From contig NKIK01000005.1 in assembly GCA_002256115.1 (NCBI GenBank), positions 1-64,000 on the forward strand: a DNA stretch of 64,000 nt. Direction: 5' to 3'. The stretch is from Burkholderiales bacterium PBB3. GTDB lineage: Bacteria; Pseudomonadota; Gammaproteobacteria; Burkholderiales; Burkholderiaceae_C. Below are positions 9,886 to 18,544 of this stretch, piece after piece (positions within the stretch are counted from its first letter, which is position 1; every line of letters starts with the position of its first letter). The translations under genes and the position numbers were made by a program. The notes under the pieces were generated by a model, which did not search any database, had not been told where the DNA came from, and was given only the letters and a program-made list of their open reading frames with translations.

Positions 9886-10364
9886 GCAACAAGCTCCTGT
9901 GCGGCCACCCAGCGGTAATCCAAATCAAACTCACTCTCGCCCACAGCCACGAAACCATGCCGCAGATAGAAACGATTGGCATCGCTAAGTTTGAGGGCGG
10001 ACACAGCAATGTCGCGCTGCGCGACTCGCGCTTGCGCCTTGGCCCAGCCCAGCACCCATGCGCCGATACCCCGCCCTTGGAATGCTGGCAGCACATATAG
10101 GTGATCCAACTTCAGCGCTTTGGGTGTTGCATCGTCATCGGGCCGCAGCGTGACAAAACCCATGCGCTGATCATCGACAACAATGTGTTGCATAAACTCC
10201 GGCACAAAGCCTGCCGCCAACCGCGCACGCGCACGCACCGGGTCAAACCGCCCCAGCCGCTCTAGACTTTCGCGCAGGGCGGCGATGCGAATGGCGGCCA
10301 TAGGTTCAAAGTCGGCGACAGCAACTGGTGTGAGGTGGAGTTGCATAGCATTCAGTGCCTTCAT
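9882..10364 (-). CDS. GNAT-family N-acetyltransferase
   Basis: A 160-residue GNAT protein. Motif A (LDHLYVLPAFQGRGIGAWVL) is visible at residues about 88-107, with the Q/R-x-x-G-x-G/A acetyl-CoA loop as QGRGIG. Motif B follows (LSDANRFYLRHGFVAVGESEF). The substrate is unknown. It overlaps the DUF4260 gene upstream (ATGA) and meaB downstream (GTGA), so the three are translationally coupled. Its presence in the mutase cluster might be coincidental. Confidence 0.85.
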   Translation of the reverse strand: MKALNAMQLHLTPVAVADFEPMAAIRIAALRESLERLGRFDPVRARARLAAGFVPEFMQHIVVDDQRMGFVTLRPDDDATPKALKLDHLYVLPAFQGRGIGAWVLGWAKAQARVAQRDIAVSALKLSDANRFYLRHGFVAVGESEFDLDYRWVAAQELVA

Positions 10365-10810
10365 TCTTTGACAGCCATACCTTTAAGAACACCCAAATGG
10401 GTCACACGAAAACCCAAGGGGAATTTCAGGCCATACCCCAGCGCACGGTCAAGGCCAATGTGTGCGAACCAGATGAGTGCGATTTGCCAATACAGCGAAT
10501 CGTGCGTCAGAACACCCACCAAGCCCACCAGCCCTGCACCGATACTGCTGTGCGTGGTGTTGTAAGCCACCATACCCACACGCGGACTGGCAAATACATA
10601 AACAAAGATGGCCACATCCGGCAAGAGGAACCACCATACGAATTGCGACCAGGAGAACCCAAGAAACTGGTACATCGCGCAAGCCAGCACTACATAAATC
10701 AAGCCTTCACCACGCAAGATATTGCGGGCCGGATCGAACACCCCATAGTGATCCCCGCGAATGTCCTGCATATCGAAATCGGGTGCAGCAAATGGATTGT
10801 TGAGCGGCAT
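10361..10810 (-). CDS. DUF4260-like integral membrane protein
   Basis: A 149-residue protein with about three to four hydrophobic segments (GLIYVVLACAMYQFLGF, FVWWFLLPDVAIFVYVFA, IGAGLVGLVGVL, WQIALIWFAHIGLDRALGYG). The HIGLDRALGYGLK signature near the C-terminus and overall order resemble DUF4260 proteins. ATG at 10810 is preceded by AGGA at good spacing; a GTG 15 bases earlier is also possible. Function is unknown. Confidence 0.7.
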   Translation of the reverse strand: MPLNNPFAAPDFDMQDIRGDHYGVFDPARNILRGEGLIYVVLACAMYQFLGFSWSQFVWWFLLPDVAIFVYVFASPRVGMVAYNTTHSSIGAGLVGLVGVLTHDSLYWQIALIWFAHIGLDRALGYGLKFPLGFRVTHLGVLKGMAVKE

Positions 10811-10831
10811 ATTCGTCCTGTTCACTGCGTG

Positions 10832-11251
10832 TTACAGAATCTCAAACGCCCGGCCATCCGGCAGGCGGTAGCGCAAAAAATCTCGCCGGTCTTCGGTCAG
10901 GATGTGCGTGCAGTCCAGCTTTTGACCCAACCACACCAGCGAAACATCGGCCAAGTCAGCCAGTGATTTACCTGGCTCGGTATAGGTTTGCATGTAATTC
11001 ACCATGGCGGGCAAGTCAGCCAGGTCAATGTCATTGACAAGTGCGCCCCCCGAAGCGATCCAATTCAGCAATGCAAAATGCCCCGAAGGGGACAGGATGT
11101 AGCTGGCCTCTGCAATGCACGGCCAAGTGGTCGCCAAATGCATGCCGTGGGTTTGCGCCACTCGCAGCTTGGATTTGTACAGCTCGTGGCGCTCTTCTTT
11201 GATGTCAAAAAAAGCCACCATGACGCTGGTATCGAGCAAGGCGTATTTCAT
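10832..11251 (-). CDS. PIN-domain toxin (VapC-like)
   Basis: A 139-residue PIN-domain protein, presumed RNase. Acidic residues expected in the active site are visible: D7 in LLDTSVMVAFF, E in CIAEASYIL, D in DLADVSLVWL and D in LTEDRRDF. VapC toxins typically cut tRNA or rRNA until bound by their antitoxin. Its start overlaps the stop of the upstream DNA-binding antitoxin (ATGA), the usual arrangement. Confidence 0.82.
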   Translation of the reverse strand: MKYALLDTSVMVAFFDIKEERHELYKSKLRVAQTHGMHLATTWPCIAEASYILSPSGHFALLNWIASGGALVNDIDLADLPAMVNYMQTYTEPGKSLADLADVSLVWLGQKLDCTHILTEDRRDFLRYRLPDGRAFEIL

Positions 11252-11586
11252 GCGCCGTACTTCGGCCGGGGTTCAGCAGCAATCCGCTCCGTTGCGGTAT
11301 GGAGTTCCTCGACATAGGCCTTTTCAGCCGCATGCTTTTTCTGAACCGCTTCGCGCACCAAGGCCTTCACGTTTGCAGCCTTGTTGGTCACCGTGGCGGT
11401 CTTGGCCAATTCGTCCAGGCCATATTGCTCTCTGGCCTGCATCAGCAGCGCGACAGAATCTTTAGGGGCAAGTGCGCTCTCCAGCAAGTCCTGCACAAAG
11501 CGGGACTTGGTCACCTTGAGACGGCTCACTTCCATCTCAAGACGTTTTTCAATTTCCGGACTGAGACGGATAGATAAAGCAGACAT
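11248..11586 (-). CDS. Ribbon-helix-helix antitoxin (partner of PIN toxin)
   Basis: A 112-residue protein. The N-terminal 40 residues (SALSIRLSPEIEKRLEMEVS, then KSRFVQDLLES) have the beta-strand plus two-helix pattern of MetJ/Arc/CopG-type DNA-binding domains. The rest is charged and helical, suited to toxin wrapping. AAAGGAGCT precedes the ATG. A palindromic operator lies at 11608-11644, consistent with autorepression. The antitoxin-first order and 4-base overlap support a functional type II module. Confidence 0.8.
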   Translation of the reverse strand: MSALSIRLSPEIEKRLEMEVSRLKVTKSRFVQDLLESALAPKDSVALLMQAREQYGLDELAKTATVTNKAANVKALVREAVQKKHAAEKAYVEELHTATERIAAEPRPKYGA

Positions 11587-11607
11587 ATTGAGCTCCTTTG
11601 AGGCGGT

Positions 11608-11644
11608 GTATTTTGTATGACAGTATTACAACATACAGAAATAC
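11608..11644. promoter_or_regulatory. Inverted repeat upstream of the antitoxin-toxin pair
   Basis: GTATTTTGTATG (11608-11619) and CATACAGAAATAC (11632-11644) are inverted copies with one inserted base, separated by 12 bases. AT-rich, 22 bases before the antitoxin ATG: probably the promoter/operator for autorepression. Confidence 0.6.
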
Positions 11645-11649
11645 AAGGG

Positions 11650-13824
11650 TCAAGCCGCCAGCGCTTTCTCAATCTGGCTCAGCACATCACGCGCGCTCAC
11701 TGGGATCGGCGTGCCTGGGCCGTAGATGCCTTTGACGCCTGCGGCGTACAAAAAGTCATAGTCTTGCCGCGGGATCACGCCGCCGACGAAAACGATGATG
11801 TCGTCGGCGCCTTGCTTTTTCAGCTCGGCAATGATGGCGGGCACCAGGGTCTTGTGGCCTGCGGCGAGCGTGGAGACGCCGACAGCGTGCACGTCGTTTT
11901 CAATCGCCTGGCGGGCGCATTCTTCGGGGGTCTGGAACAGTGGGCCCATGTCCACGTCAAAGCCCAGGTCGGCAAACGCGGTGGCTACCACTTTGGCGCC
12001 GCGGTCGTGGCCGTCCTGGCCCAGCTTGCTGATCATTACGCGCGGGCGGCGGCCTTGTTTTTCGGCAAAGCCTGCAATGTCGGCCTTCAGGGCGTTCCAA
12101 TATTCCATGGTGTCTCCTTGGGCCGAATCGTAGGCCGCAGCGTACACGCCACTGACCTTATTAGTGTCCGCGCGGTGGCGGCCAAAGGCTTTCTCCAAAG
12201 CGTCGCTCACTTCACCCACGGTGGCGCGCAGGCGCACGGCCTGAATCGTCAGGTCCAGCAGGTTGCCGGTGCCGTTCTCTGCTGCAAAAGTGATAGCGGC
12301 CAGCGCACTGTCTACGCGGGCTGCATCACGATTTGCCTTGATATTTTGCAGCCGGGCAATCTGCCCATCGCGCACTGCAACGTTGTCGATATCGCGCGCT
12401 TCAATGACGTCTTCGGTCTTGAGCTTGTACTTGTTGACGCCCACGATCACATCCTGCCCGCTGTCGATGCGCGCCTGCTTGTCGGCGGCCGCGGCTTCGA
12501 TCTTCAGCTTGGCCCAGCCGCTGTCCACGGCCTTGGTCATGCCGCCCATGGCTTCGACTTCTTCGATGATGGTCCACGCCGCGTCGGCCATGTCCTGCGT
12601 CAGCTTTTCCATCATGTAGCTGCCCGCCCACGGATCGATCACGTTGGTGATGTGGGTTTCTTCCTGGATGATGAGCTGCGTGTTGCGGGCAATGCGCGCG
12701 CTGAACTCGGTCGGCAGTGCGATGGCTTCGTCAAAGCTGTTGGTGTGCAGGCTCTGCGTGCCGCCAAACACGGCGGCCATCGCCTCGATGGTGGTGCGCA
12801 CCACGTTGTTGTACGGGTCCTGCTCGGTCAGGCTCCAGCCGCTGGTCTGGCAGTGCGTGCGCAGCATCAGGCTCTTGGGCGCCTTGGCGTCAAAGCCCTT
12901 CATGATGCGGCACCACAGCAGCCGCGCCGCGCGCATCTTGGCAACCTCTAAGTAGAAGTTCATGCCAATCGCCCAGAAGAACGACAGACGCCCGGCGAAC
13001 TCGTCCACGTCCAGCCCGGTGGCAATCGCCGTCTTCACATACTCCTTGCCGTCGGCCAGCGTGAACGCCAGCTCCAGCGCCTGGTTCGCGCCCGCCTCCT
13101 GCATGTGGTAACCCGAGATGCTGATCGAGTTGAACTTGGGCATGTTCTTGGCCGTGTAGCCAATGATGTCGCCGATGATGCGCATGCTGGGCGCGGGCGG
13201 GTAGATATAGGTGTTGCGCACCATGAACTCTTTCAGAATGTCGTTCTGAATCGTCCCTGAGAGCTGGTCTTGCGACACGCCCTGCTCTTCGGCCGCCACC
13301 ACATAACCCGCCAACACCGGCAACACCGCACCGTTCATCGTCATCGAGACAGACACCTTGTCCAGCGGAATCTGGTCGAACAGAATCTTCATGTCCTCGA
13401 CCGAATCAATTGCCACACCGGCCTTGCCGACGTCGCCGGTTACGCGCGGGTGGTCGCTGTCGTAGCCGCGGTGCGTTGCCAGGTCGAACGCCACGGACAC
13501 GCCCTGCCCGCCTGCGGCCAGCGCCTTGCGGTAGAAGGCATTGGATTCTTCGGCGGTAGAGAAACCCGCGTACTGGCGAATCGTCCAGGGGCGCACGGCG
13601 TACATCGTCGCCTGCGGGCCGCGCAAGTAGGGCTCAAAGCCCGGCAGCGTGTCGGCGTGCAACAGGCCGGCCGTGTCTGCCGCCGTGTACAGCGGTTTGA
13701 CCGCGATGCCGTCGGGCGTGATCCAGTTCAGCGCGTCCACATTGCCGCCGGGCGCGGACTTGGCGGCCGCTTTGGCCCAGGCGTCCAGCGTGGCGGTCTT
13801 GAATTCGGGAGTTTTATCGGTCAT
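11650..13824 (-). CDS. scpA: Methylmalonyl-CoA mutase (adenosylcobalamin-dependent)
   Basis: A 724-residue single-chain mutase of the homodimeric type, isomerising (R)-methylmalonyl-CoA to succinyl-CoA. Residues about 60-560 form the TIM-barrel catalytic domain ([18 protein letters not shown] and [19 protein letters not shown]). The C-terminal B12 domain (about 590-724) carries [11 protein letters not shown] with the cobalt-ligand His606, and GGVIPRQD. With PccAB, the VOC epimerase and MeaB it completes the route from propionyl-CoA into the TCA cycle. The gene is divergent from a GntR regulator, with a 16-bp palindrome between them. The VapBC-like pair, DUF4260 and GNAT genes separate it from meaB. 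Confidence 0.95.
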   Translation of the reverse strand: MTDKTPEFKTATLDAWAKAAAKSAPGGNVDALNWITPDGIAVKPLYTAADTAGLLHADTLPGFEPYLRGPQATMYAVRPWTIRQYAGFSTAEESNAFYRKALAAGGQGVSVAFDLATHRGYDSDHPRVTGDVGKAGVAIDSVEDMKILFDQIPLDKVSVSMTMNGAVLPVLAGYVVAAEEQGVSQDQLSGTIQNDILKEFMVRNTYIYPPAPSMRIIGDIIGYTAKNMPKFNSISISGYHMQEAGANQALELAFTLADGKEYVKTAIATGLDVDEFAGRLSFFWAIGMNFYLEVAKMRAARLLWCRIMKGFDAKAPKSLMLRTHCQTSGWSLTEQDPYNNVVRTTIEAMAAVFGGTQSLHTNSFDEAIALPTEFSARIARNTQLIIQEETHITNVIDPWAGSYMMEKLTQDMADAAWTIIEEVEAMGGMTKAVDSGWAKLKIEAAAADKQARIDSGQDVIVGVNKYKLKTEDVIEARDIDNVAVRDGQIARLQNIKANRDAARVDSALAAITFAAENGTGNLLDLTIQAVRLRATVGEVSDALEKAFGRHRADTNKVSGVYAAAYDSAQGDTMEYWNALKADIAGFAEKQGRRPRVMISKLGQDGHDRGAKVVATAFADLGFDVDMGPLFQTPEECARQAIENDVHAVGVSTLAAGHKTLVPAIIAELKKQGADDIIVFVGGVIPRQDYDFLYAAGVKGIYGPGTPIPVSARDVLSQIEKALAA

Positions 13825-13882
13825 GTGCTGTATCCGCCGGGGCCAGCCCGGGCGGTTTTGTAGGGTGCGTGGAGTTTACATT

Positions 13883-13898
13883 ATTCATAATTATGAAT
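13883..13898. promoter_or_regulatory. Perfect 16-bp palindrome between mutase and GntR genes (candidate operator)
   Basis: ATTCATAATTATGAAT reads the same on both strands. It lies 58 bases before the mutase start and 36 before the gntR start. The inner CATAATTATG recurs before the second GntR/FCD gene at 62041. Confidence 0.7.
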
Positions 13899-13934
13899 TC
13901 AGAATCTGTGTTTTAGCTTACACTTCGCGCCAAT

Positions 13935-14636
13935 ATGGACGCCACATCCGCTCCCCTAGCCAGCAAATCGCTCGCGCCGCGCCCGCTTTATGAAGAAGTG
14001 GCCGAGCTGCTGCGCCAGCGCATTTTCAAGCGCGAGCTGGAACCTGGCAACTGGATTGACGAATTAAAAATCGCCGAGGAATACGGCATCAGCCGCACCC
14101 CGCTGCGCGAGGCGCTGAAAGTCTTGGCCGCCGAAGGCCTGGTCACTATGAAGGTGCGCCGTGGCGCCTATGTGACCGAGGTGTCCAGGAACGACCTGGC
14201 CGATGTGTACCACCTGCTCAGCCTGCTGGAGAGCGACGCAGCGGGCGTGGTGGCCACTAAAGCGACTGACGCTGAACTGGCCGAACTGCAAAAGTTGCAC
14301 AAGGAACTGGAAGCCGCCGCTAAACCGGGCAAGGCCGCTGGAACACGAGCGGGCGATACCGCCCGGGCCAACACCGACCTTTTCTTCGCCCTGAACGAGC
14401 AGTTTCACATGCGCCTGCTGGCCATCGCCAACAACCGCTGGCGCGACCAAATGGTGGCCGACCTGCGCAAGGTCATGAAACTCAACCGCCACAACTCCCT
14501 GCTCAAGACCGGCCGCATCGATGAGTCACTGGCCGAGCATCAAGCCATCATGGCCGCGCTGCTGGCGCGGGATGCACAGCGCACGCAGTTACGCATGCGG
14601 GAGCATTTTGCAAATGGGTTGGAGGCGGCGGAGTAG
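13935..14636 (+). CDS. GntR-family (FCD) transcriptional regulator
   Basis: A 233-residue regulator. The winged helix-turn-helix at residues about 17-80 includes YEEVAELLRQRIFKRELEPG and SRTPLREALKVLAAEGLV, the hallmark of FadR-type GntR proteins. An all-helical FCD ligand domain follows, with candidate metal-binding His/Asp residues in FHMRLLAIANNRW and EHQAIMAALLARD. Divergent from the mutase gene and with a palindrome in the shared promoter, it probably controls the propionate/methylmalonyl cluster in response to an acyl-CoA or organic acid. The ligand is inferred only. Confidence 0.88.
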   Translation: MDATSAPLASKSLAPRPLYEEVAELLRQRIFKRELEPGNWIDELKIAEEYGISRTPLREALKVLAAEGLVTMKVRRGAYVTEVSRNDLADVYHLLSLLESDAAGVVATKATDAELAELQKLHKELEAAAKPGKAAGTRAGDTARANTDLFFALNEQFHMRLLAIANNRWRDQMVADLRKVMKLNRHNSLLKTGRIDESLAEHQAIMAALLARDAQRTQLRMREHFANGLEAAE

Positions 14637-14746
14637 TTCGAGGGCTGCCGCGCGCGGCCTAAGCGTCTTGTCAGCACACCTGCACTTGGGCAAGCAGAAT
14701 AACGACACGCATGCACCGTCATCTAAATAACGGTTAACAAAGAAAC

Positions 14747-15649
14747 TCAAATTTTCGCAGTTTGGGTTAGACAATGAGCTGCTGGATGCCGAGAGAATTG
14801 ACTCGGCGATACGCCGTAGCATTTTTTGAAGGCACCGGAAAAGTGGCTCAAACTTGAGAAGCCGCATGACAAAGCCACATCGGTAACACTTCTTCCAGAA
14901 TTAAGCAAAATCGCTTTGGCTCGATCAAGCCTTAATTCAATAATGTATTGGTGCGGGGCTTTACCGCAGTGCCTTCGAAATGCGCGGATAAAAGAAAAAA
15001 TATTGGTAGTCCAGTTCGTTGCATCCACGATCTCCTTCAGCGATAGTTTTTCATCGAGATTCCCGTGGATATAGTCAATCGCCAGAACGATAGAACGTGC
15101 AACTTTGATCGCATCCGTTTCGACTTTGCACTTCGACTCCAACGCACCGACACGATGCAATGCGGCAAGGGCTAATGTTTCACCATAGACCAATCCATGG
15201 GGAGCACCTGCCAAATTGTCGCGATACATTTCCTCCATGAGATGCGCTATCAATTTATCGCCAACGTCATATGTTGGACGCTCAGGCATACGAAGTGAAG
15301 TGCCTTCAGGTGAAATAAGCCAGCTGGAGCTAATTTTCAGATTGATTGCATCCGGTGCGCCTTGCCACTGAACCGATACTCGGCAACCACCGGGAACGAA
15401 CGAAACCCCGCCTACGGGGATCGGCGACCGTCTCCAAGATCCACCGTCTTCCCGATATTCGAAGACGTTTGGCGAAGTCTTGGAAAGCGCAACGCAAAAC
15501 TCTGGGACTTCAACATCATGCAGTTCGCATGATTGGGCGCGATAGCGCGTCAGTGAGACACCGCGCCAAGGAATTGTGTTTGCAAGCGATACCCATCCTG
15601 CATAGGGAACATTGCTCGGCACCAAAGCGAGCGGCGGCGCAACGGTCAT
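14747..15649 (-). CDS. AraC-family transcriptional regulator
   Basis: A 300-residue protein with a weakly recognisable sensing domain and a C-terminal double helix-turn-helix at residues about 195-290 (LSLKEIVDATNWTTNIFSFIRAF and SVTDVALSCGFSSLSHFSGAFKK). The second recognition helix pattern DVALSCGFSS..HFSGAFKK..G.SP is diagnostic. GC is visibly lower and codon use more AT-rich than in flanking genes. It is divergent from the carboxylesterase gene, which it may regulate. Likely acquired with that gene. Confidence 0.88.
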   Translation of the reverse strand: MTVAPPLALVPSNVPYAGWVSLANTIPWRGVSLTRYRAQSCELHDVEVPEFCVALSKTSPNVFEYREDGGSWRRSPIPVGGVSFVPGGCRVSVQWQGAPDAINLKISSSWLISPEGTSLRMPERPTYDVGDKLIAHLMEEMYRDNLAGAPHGLVYGETLALAALHRVGALESKCKVETDAIKVARSIVLAIDYIHGNLDEKLSLKEIVDATNWTTNIFSFIRAFRRHCGKAPHQYIIELRLDRAKAILLNSGRSVTDVALSCGFSSLSHFSGAFKKCYGVSPSQFSRHPAAHCLTQTAKI

Positions 15650-16062
15650 TTTTGTCTACTCGTACTATTTTTCGTCAGTGTTTAGGCCCTTACTGACATT
15701 GACCTGACGTAAAGCTCCTTTCTCAATGGAACAGATTTCGGTGCAACACGCTCGCCCTCAAATTGCATGACAAGTGGTTTTGGCGGAACACCAGCTTGCG
15801 CGGGACTCCTGGGCAGAAATGCTTAGATCGTTGCGTTCGTTACCGCGCAACGATTTAGTGGTTTCAGCCGATTTGAAGTCTTAGTTGGAAAAATATCTTT
15901 CCGCATTTGTCAAAAATTGCGTGATGGCTGACAAGCCACTTACACGCGCCACGATCTCGGAAGCCGAAAGCGGCGAACCTTGCCATCATCGAATCACCTG
16001 TCAGGGTGTCACAGCAGATGCGAATCCTGAACAGGTTCAGTAACAATTAAAGAGGAGATTTT
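15650..16062. other. 413-bp non-coding spacer with a 9-bp stem-loop
   Basis: No credible coding frame. It should hold both divergent promoters of the AraC and esterase genes. ATCGTTGCG (15827-15835) and CGCAACGAT (15846-15854) form a perfect stem with a 10-base loop and no following T-run, so it looks more like an operator than a terminator. Confidence 0.5.
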
Positions 16063-17694
16063 GTGAACAAATTGATTTACTCAGCCGGGGTAGGCCTACC
16101 GTCTAAGGTGGCCACCACGCTCTTTGGATGTGGCCTAGCGATTGCGCTAACGGCCTGCGGAGGAGGTTCTGGGGGTGACCTGGCATTGGTACCTGTTGAT
16201 CCAACTTCAGTGAGTACTGCTCAGGGTCTTGTGCAGGGTACACGAAGCGGTGATGTTGTTACCTTCCTCGGCATTCCATATGCAGCGCCTCCAACCGGAG
16301 ACTTACGATGGAAGCCGCCTGTTGCGCCAGCCGTTCGAACGGCTGCATTGTCCGCCACGTCGCCTCCAAATACTTGCACCGCATCTGAGGACTGCTTGTA
16401 TCTAAACATTTACAAGCCGGCGAGCGCCACGGCGACAAGCAAACTACCAGTCGTCATGTGGATTCATGGGGGTGGACTGGGTTCTGGTACCGGCAACTTT
16501 TTCGATGGAACGACGCTTGCCAATGAGAATGGACTTGTGGTCGTCACAATCAACTATCGGCTTGGTGCACTTGGATTCTTTGCGCATCCCGCTCTGACCG
16601 CAGAAGGTGGAGGGACCTCTGGCAACTACGGAATGTTGGACCAACAGGCCGCAATGAAATGGATCAAGGCAAATATCGCTGGATTCGGTGGCGACACTTC
16701 AAATTTGACGATTTTTGGTCAGTCGGCAGGGGGCCTTTCCGTATACACGCAGCTCGCCTCACCGTTGGCGGCTGGGCTCTTTGACAAGGCAATGTCATTT
16801 AGCGGTGGATACCAAGTCATTCAACCTACACTTGCCGCAGCTGAAGTATTCGGCAAGACGAATGCCACCACCTGGGGTTGCACTGGTGCCAGCAATTCTG
16901 AAGTCACGGCCTGTTTGAGAGCCCTACCACTGGCAACAGCTCGGGCCGCTACGGGTGCGTCCAAAGGCATTCCCACCGCCGTGATTGACGGCAAATTGCT
17001 TATCGAGTCGACGTCTGAGGCATTCCTTGCAGGACGTTTCAATAAGGTGCCATCCATCGTCGGGTCGACAAAGAACGAAACTGACTCGCTGGCGAAATCG
17101 TTTGCGAGTGCACCACTCACCGTAGCAAATTGGGCGATAGTAGCCGCCAGCACCATCAAAGTTGCGACTGCAGACGAATTGTCCGCAAACTACGATATAG
17201 CCAAATATTCGGTACCTACAAAGGCGCTTGCTGATGCCTATGGCGACTACAAATTCTTTTGCGGTGCTATGTCGGCATCTCAACGAATTTCGAAATGGGT
17301 AGCGAAGAGTTGGGTTTATGAATTTGCAGAACAAAATCCAGCGCAAAAAATTCCAGACTCAACTGCGAACCCCTACAACGGTCCGGCTCTTTCATTTTAT
17401 GGTCCTTGGGGAGACTTCCATTCATCTGACTCAGCGTATTGGTTTGGTCAGTTCGCCGACTCCGACAAAACAGCGTCCAATCAGACGTTGTCTGCGGCCA
17501 TGAGGGGCTATCTCTCAAATTTTGCGCGCAATGGCGATCCAAACGGCAATGGCTTACCCAATTGGAAGCCGGCGGCCCAGAACTCCGGTAAGGCCATGTC
17601 TCTAGCTTCACCGCTGATTTCGGATGTTGACTCAGCAACAAACCACCATTGTGGATTCTGGTCAACAAAGCCCCCTTCCGACAGCCTCTTGTAA
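16063..17694 (+). CDS. Lipoprotein carboxylesterase type B (cholinesterase-like)
   Basis: A 543-residue alpha/beta hydrolase of the carboxylesterase B family. A signal with lipobox LTAC (Cys at about residue 33) predicts a lipid-anchored, periplasmic or outer-membrane protein. Family signatures follow: FLGIPYAAPPTGDLRW, EDCLYLNIY, the oxyanion motif HGGGLGSG and nucleophile Ser221 in FGQSAGG. The charge-relay acid is probably Glu in TKNETDS, and the late GDFHSSD supplies the His. The start is GTG, chosen because AGAGGAGA lies just upstream. GC is low relative to neighbours, and it is paired with a divergent AraC gene: probable horizontal acquisition for hydrolysis of an ester substrate. Confidence 0.9.
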   Translation: MNKLIYSAGVGLPSKVATTLFGCGLAIALTACGGGSGGDLALVPVDPTSVSTAQGLVQGTRSGDVVTFLGIPYAAPPTGDLRWKPPVAPAVRTAALSATSPPNTCTASEDCLYLNIYKPASATATSKLPVVMWIHGGGLGSGTGNFFDGTTLANENGLVVVTINYRLGALGFFAHPALTAEGGGTSGNYGMLDQQAAMKWIKANIAGFGGDTSNLTIFGQSAGGLSVYTQLASPLAAGLFDKAMSFSGGYQVIQPTLAAAEVFGKTNATTWGCTGASNSEVTACLRALPLATARAATGASKGIPTAVIDGKLLIESTSEAFLAGRFNKVPSIVGSTKNETDSLAKSFASAPLTVANWAIVAASTIKVATADELSANYDIAKYSVPTKALADAYGDYKFFCGAMSASQRISKWVAKSWVYEFAEQNPAQKIPDSTANPYNGPALSFYGPWGDFHSSDSAYWFGQFADSDKTASNQTLSAAMRGYLSNFARNGDPNGNGLPNWKPAAQNSGKAMSLASPLISDVDSATNHHCGFWSTKPPSDSLL

Positions 17695-17845
17695 TTGGAA
17701 TCTAGAAACGGTGGGAGCGTGGCGAGTGGTGCCATTGAAGCACTGCTTGCCCGCTCCGTAAAAATGAGAAACAGCTGCCGATTCGGAGAAATGGCGCAGT
17801 TGCGCCCATGCTCACGCCGACTCCGCACCGAAGTAACGCGCGCGC

Positions 17846-18211
17846 ATGGCGATGTCCGCCACGACCAGCGGGCATATAGGCAAACTGATGGCGGCAGAGC
17901 TGCTGGTGTGCGAGCAGCGCGGGCGGCACCGCTACTACCGGCTTGCCGACGACGAAGTGGCCCACGCGCGGGAGGCGGTGGCGCTGATTGCCGAGCGCCG
18001 TACCCACACCGTCGGCTGGGCCAACCCCACGCGCCAGCGGCTGCGCTTTGCCCGCTGCTGCTACGGGCACCTGGCGGGGCTTGTGTTGCAAGCCAAATAC
18101 GCGTTTCAGGCCGTGGATAGTGCGGGAGCAGCTTCTCTTTTTATAGCAATCAACTGCAGACGGTGGCGCGAACAGTTGGTGGCCGAGCAACAGACCATCA
18201 TGGCGGCATGA
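17846..18211 (+). pseudogene. Truncated ArsR-family regulator remnant interrupted by the dispersed repeat
   Basis: The reading frame gives MSATTSGHIGKLMAAELL, then a CEQRGRHRYYRLAD wing and a WANPTRQRLRFARCCYGHLAG segment typical of one ArsR subfamily. The N-terminal helices are missing, and the C-terminal effector region is cut off by the repeat (residues about 82-101 read AFQAVDSAGAASLFIAIN). About 15 further residues follow before the stop. A degraded gene. Confidence 0.65.
18091..18150 (+). repeat. Dispersed repeat, copy 4 (in ArsR remnant)
   Basis: Near-consensus copy: GCCAAAT, TTTCAGGCC, GTGGATAGTGCGGGAGCAGC, then ATAGCAA. Open in the frame of the ArsR remnant. Confidence 0.88.
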
Positions 18212-18292
18212 GTAGTTCATCCCAGCCCATTGCAACAACAAACTTTTGTATAGACTGTTAAGATTTACGGACACCACCAGCCTGCACTTGTC

Positions 18293-18544
18293 ATGAACTC
18301 CCCTATCCGTCAGCCACTTTCTGAACACGCCATGCAAATCGCAGAGCGTAGTTTCCCAAAGCATGCCGCTTCGTCGGGACATAAGGCCTATAAGGCAACG
18401 CTCAGCCTCACCGGTGCTGTTGTCGTGAAAACGAGCCAAGGGCAGATGGTGGAGCGTCGCTCTGATGGCACCTCCATCGTCATCAAACAAATCCCCTTGG
18501 GCAAGCGTGTGAAGTCTGGCGTCACACTCAAGCGTGTCAAGTAA
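18293..18544 (+). CDS. Small basic protein upstream of zeta-like kinase, possible antitoxin
   Basis: 83 residues, strongly basic at the C-terminus (LGKRVKSGVTLKRVK). Not recognised from any family with certainty. Its 3' end overlaps the zeta-like kinase gene by 11 bases, so the two are almost certainly co-expressed. Small gene first, kinase second, matches toxin-antitoxin order. The antitoxin role is inferred only from that. Confidence 0.55.
   Translation: MNSPIRQPLSEHAMQIAERSFPKHAASSGHKAYKATLSLTGAVVVKTSQGQMVERRSDGTSIVIKQIPLGKRVKSGVTLKRVK

Noticed and set aside
11617..12951. 444-codon frame opposite the mutase gene
   Set aside because: Shadow of the mutase gene, His/Gly/Val-rich, no motif.
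15827..15854. Rho-independent terminator in the AraC/esterase spacer
   Set aside because: Good stem but no T-run after it, and divergent promoters rather than gene ends lie here.
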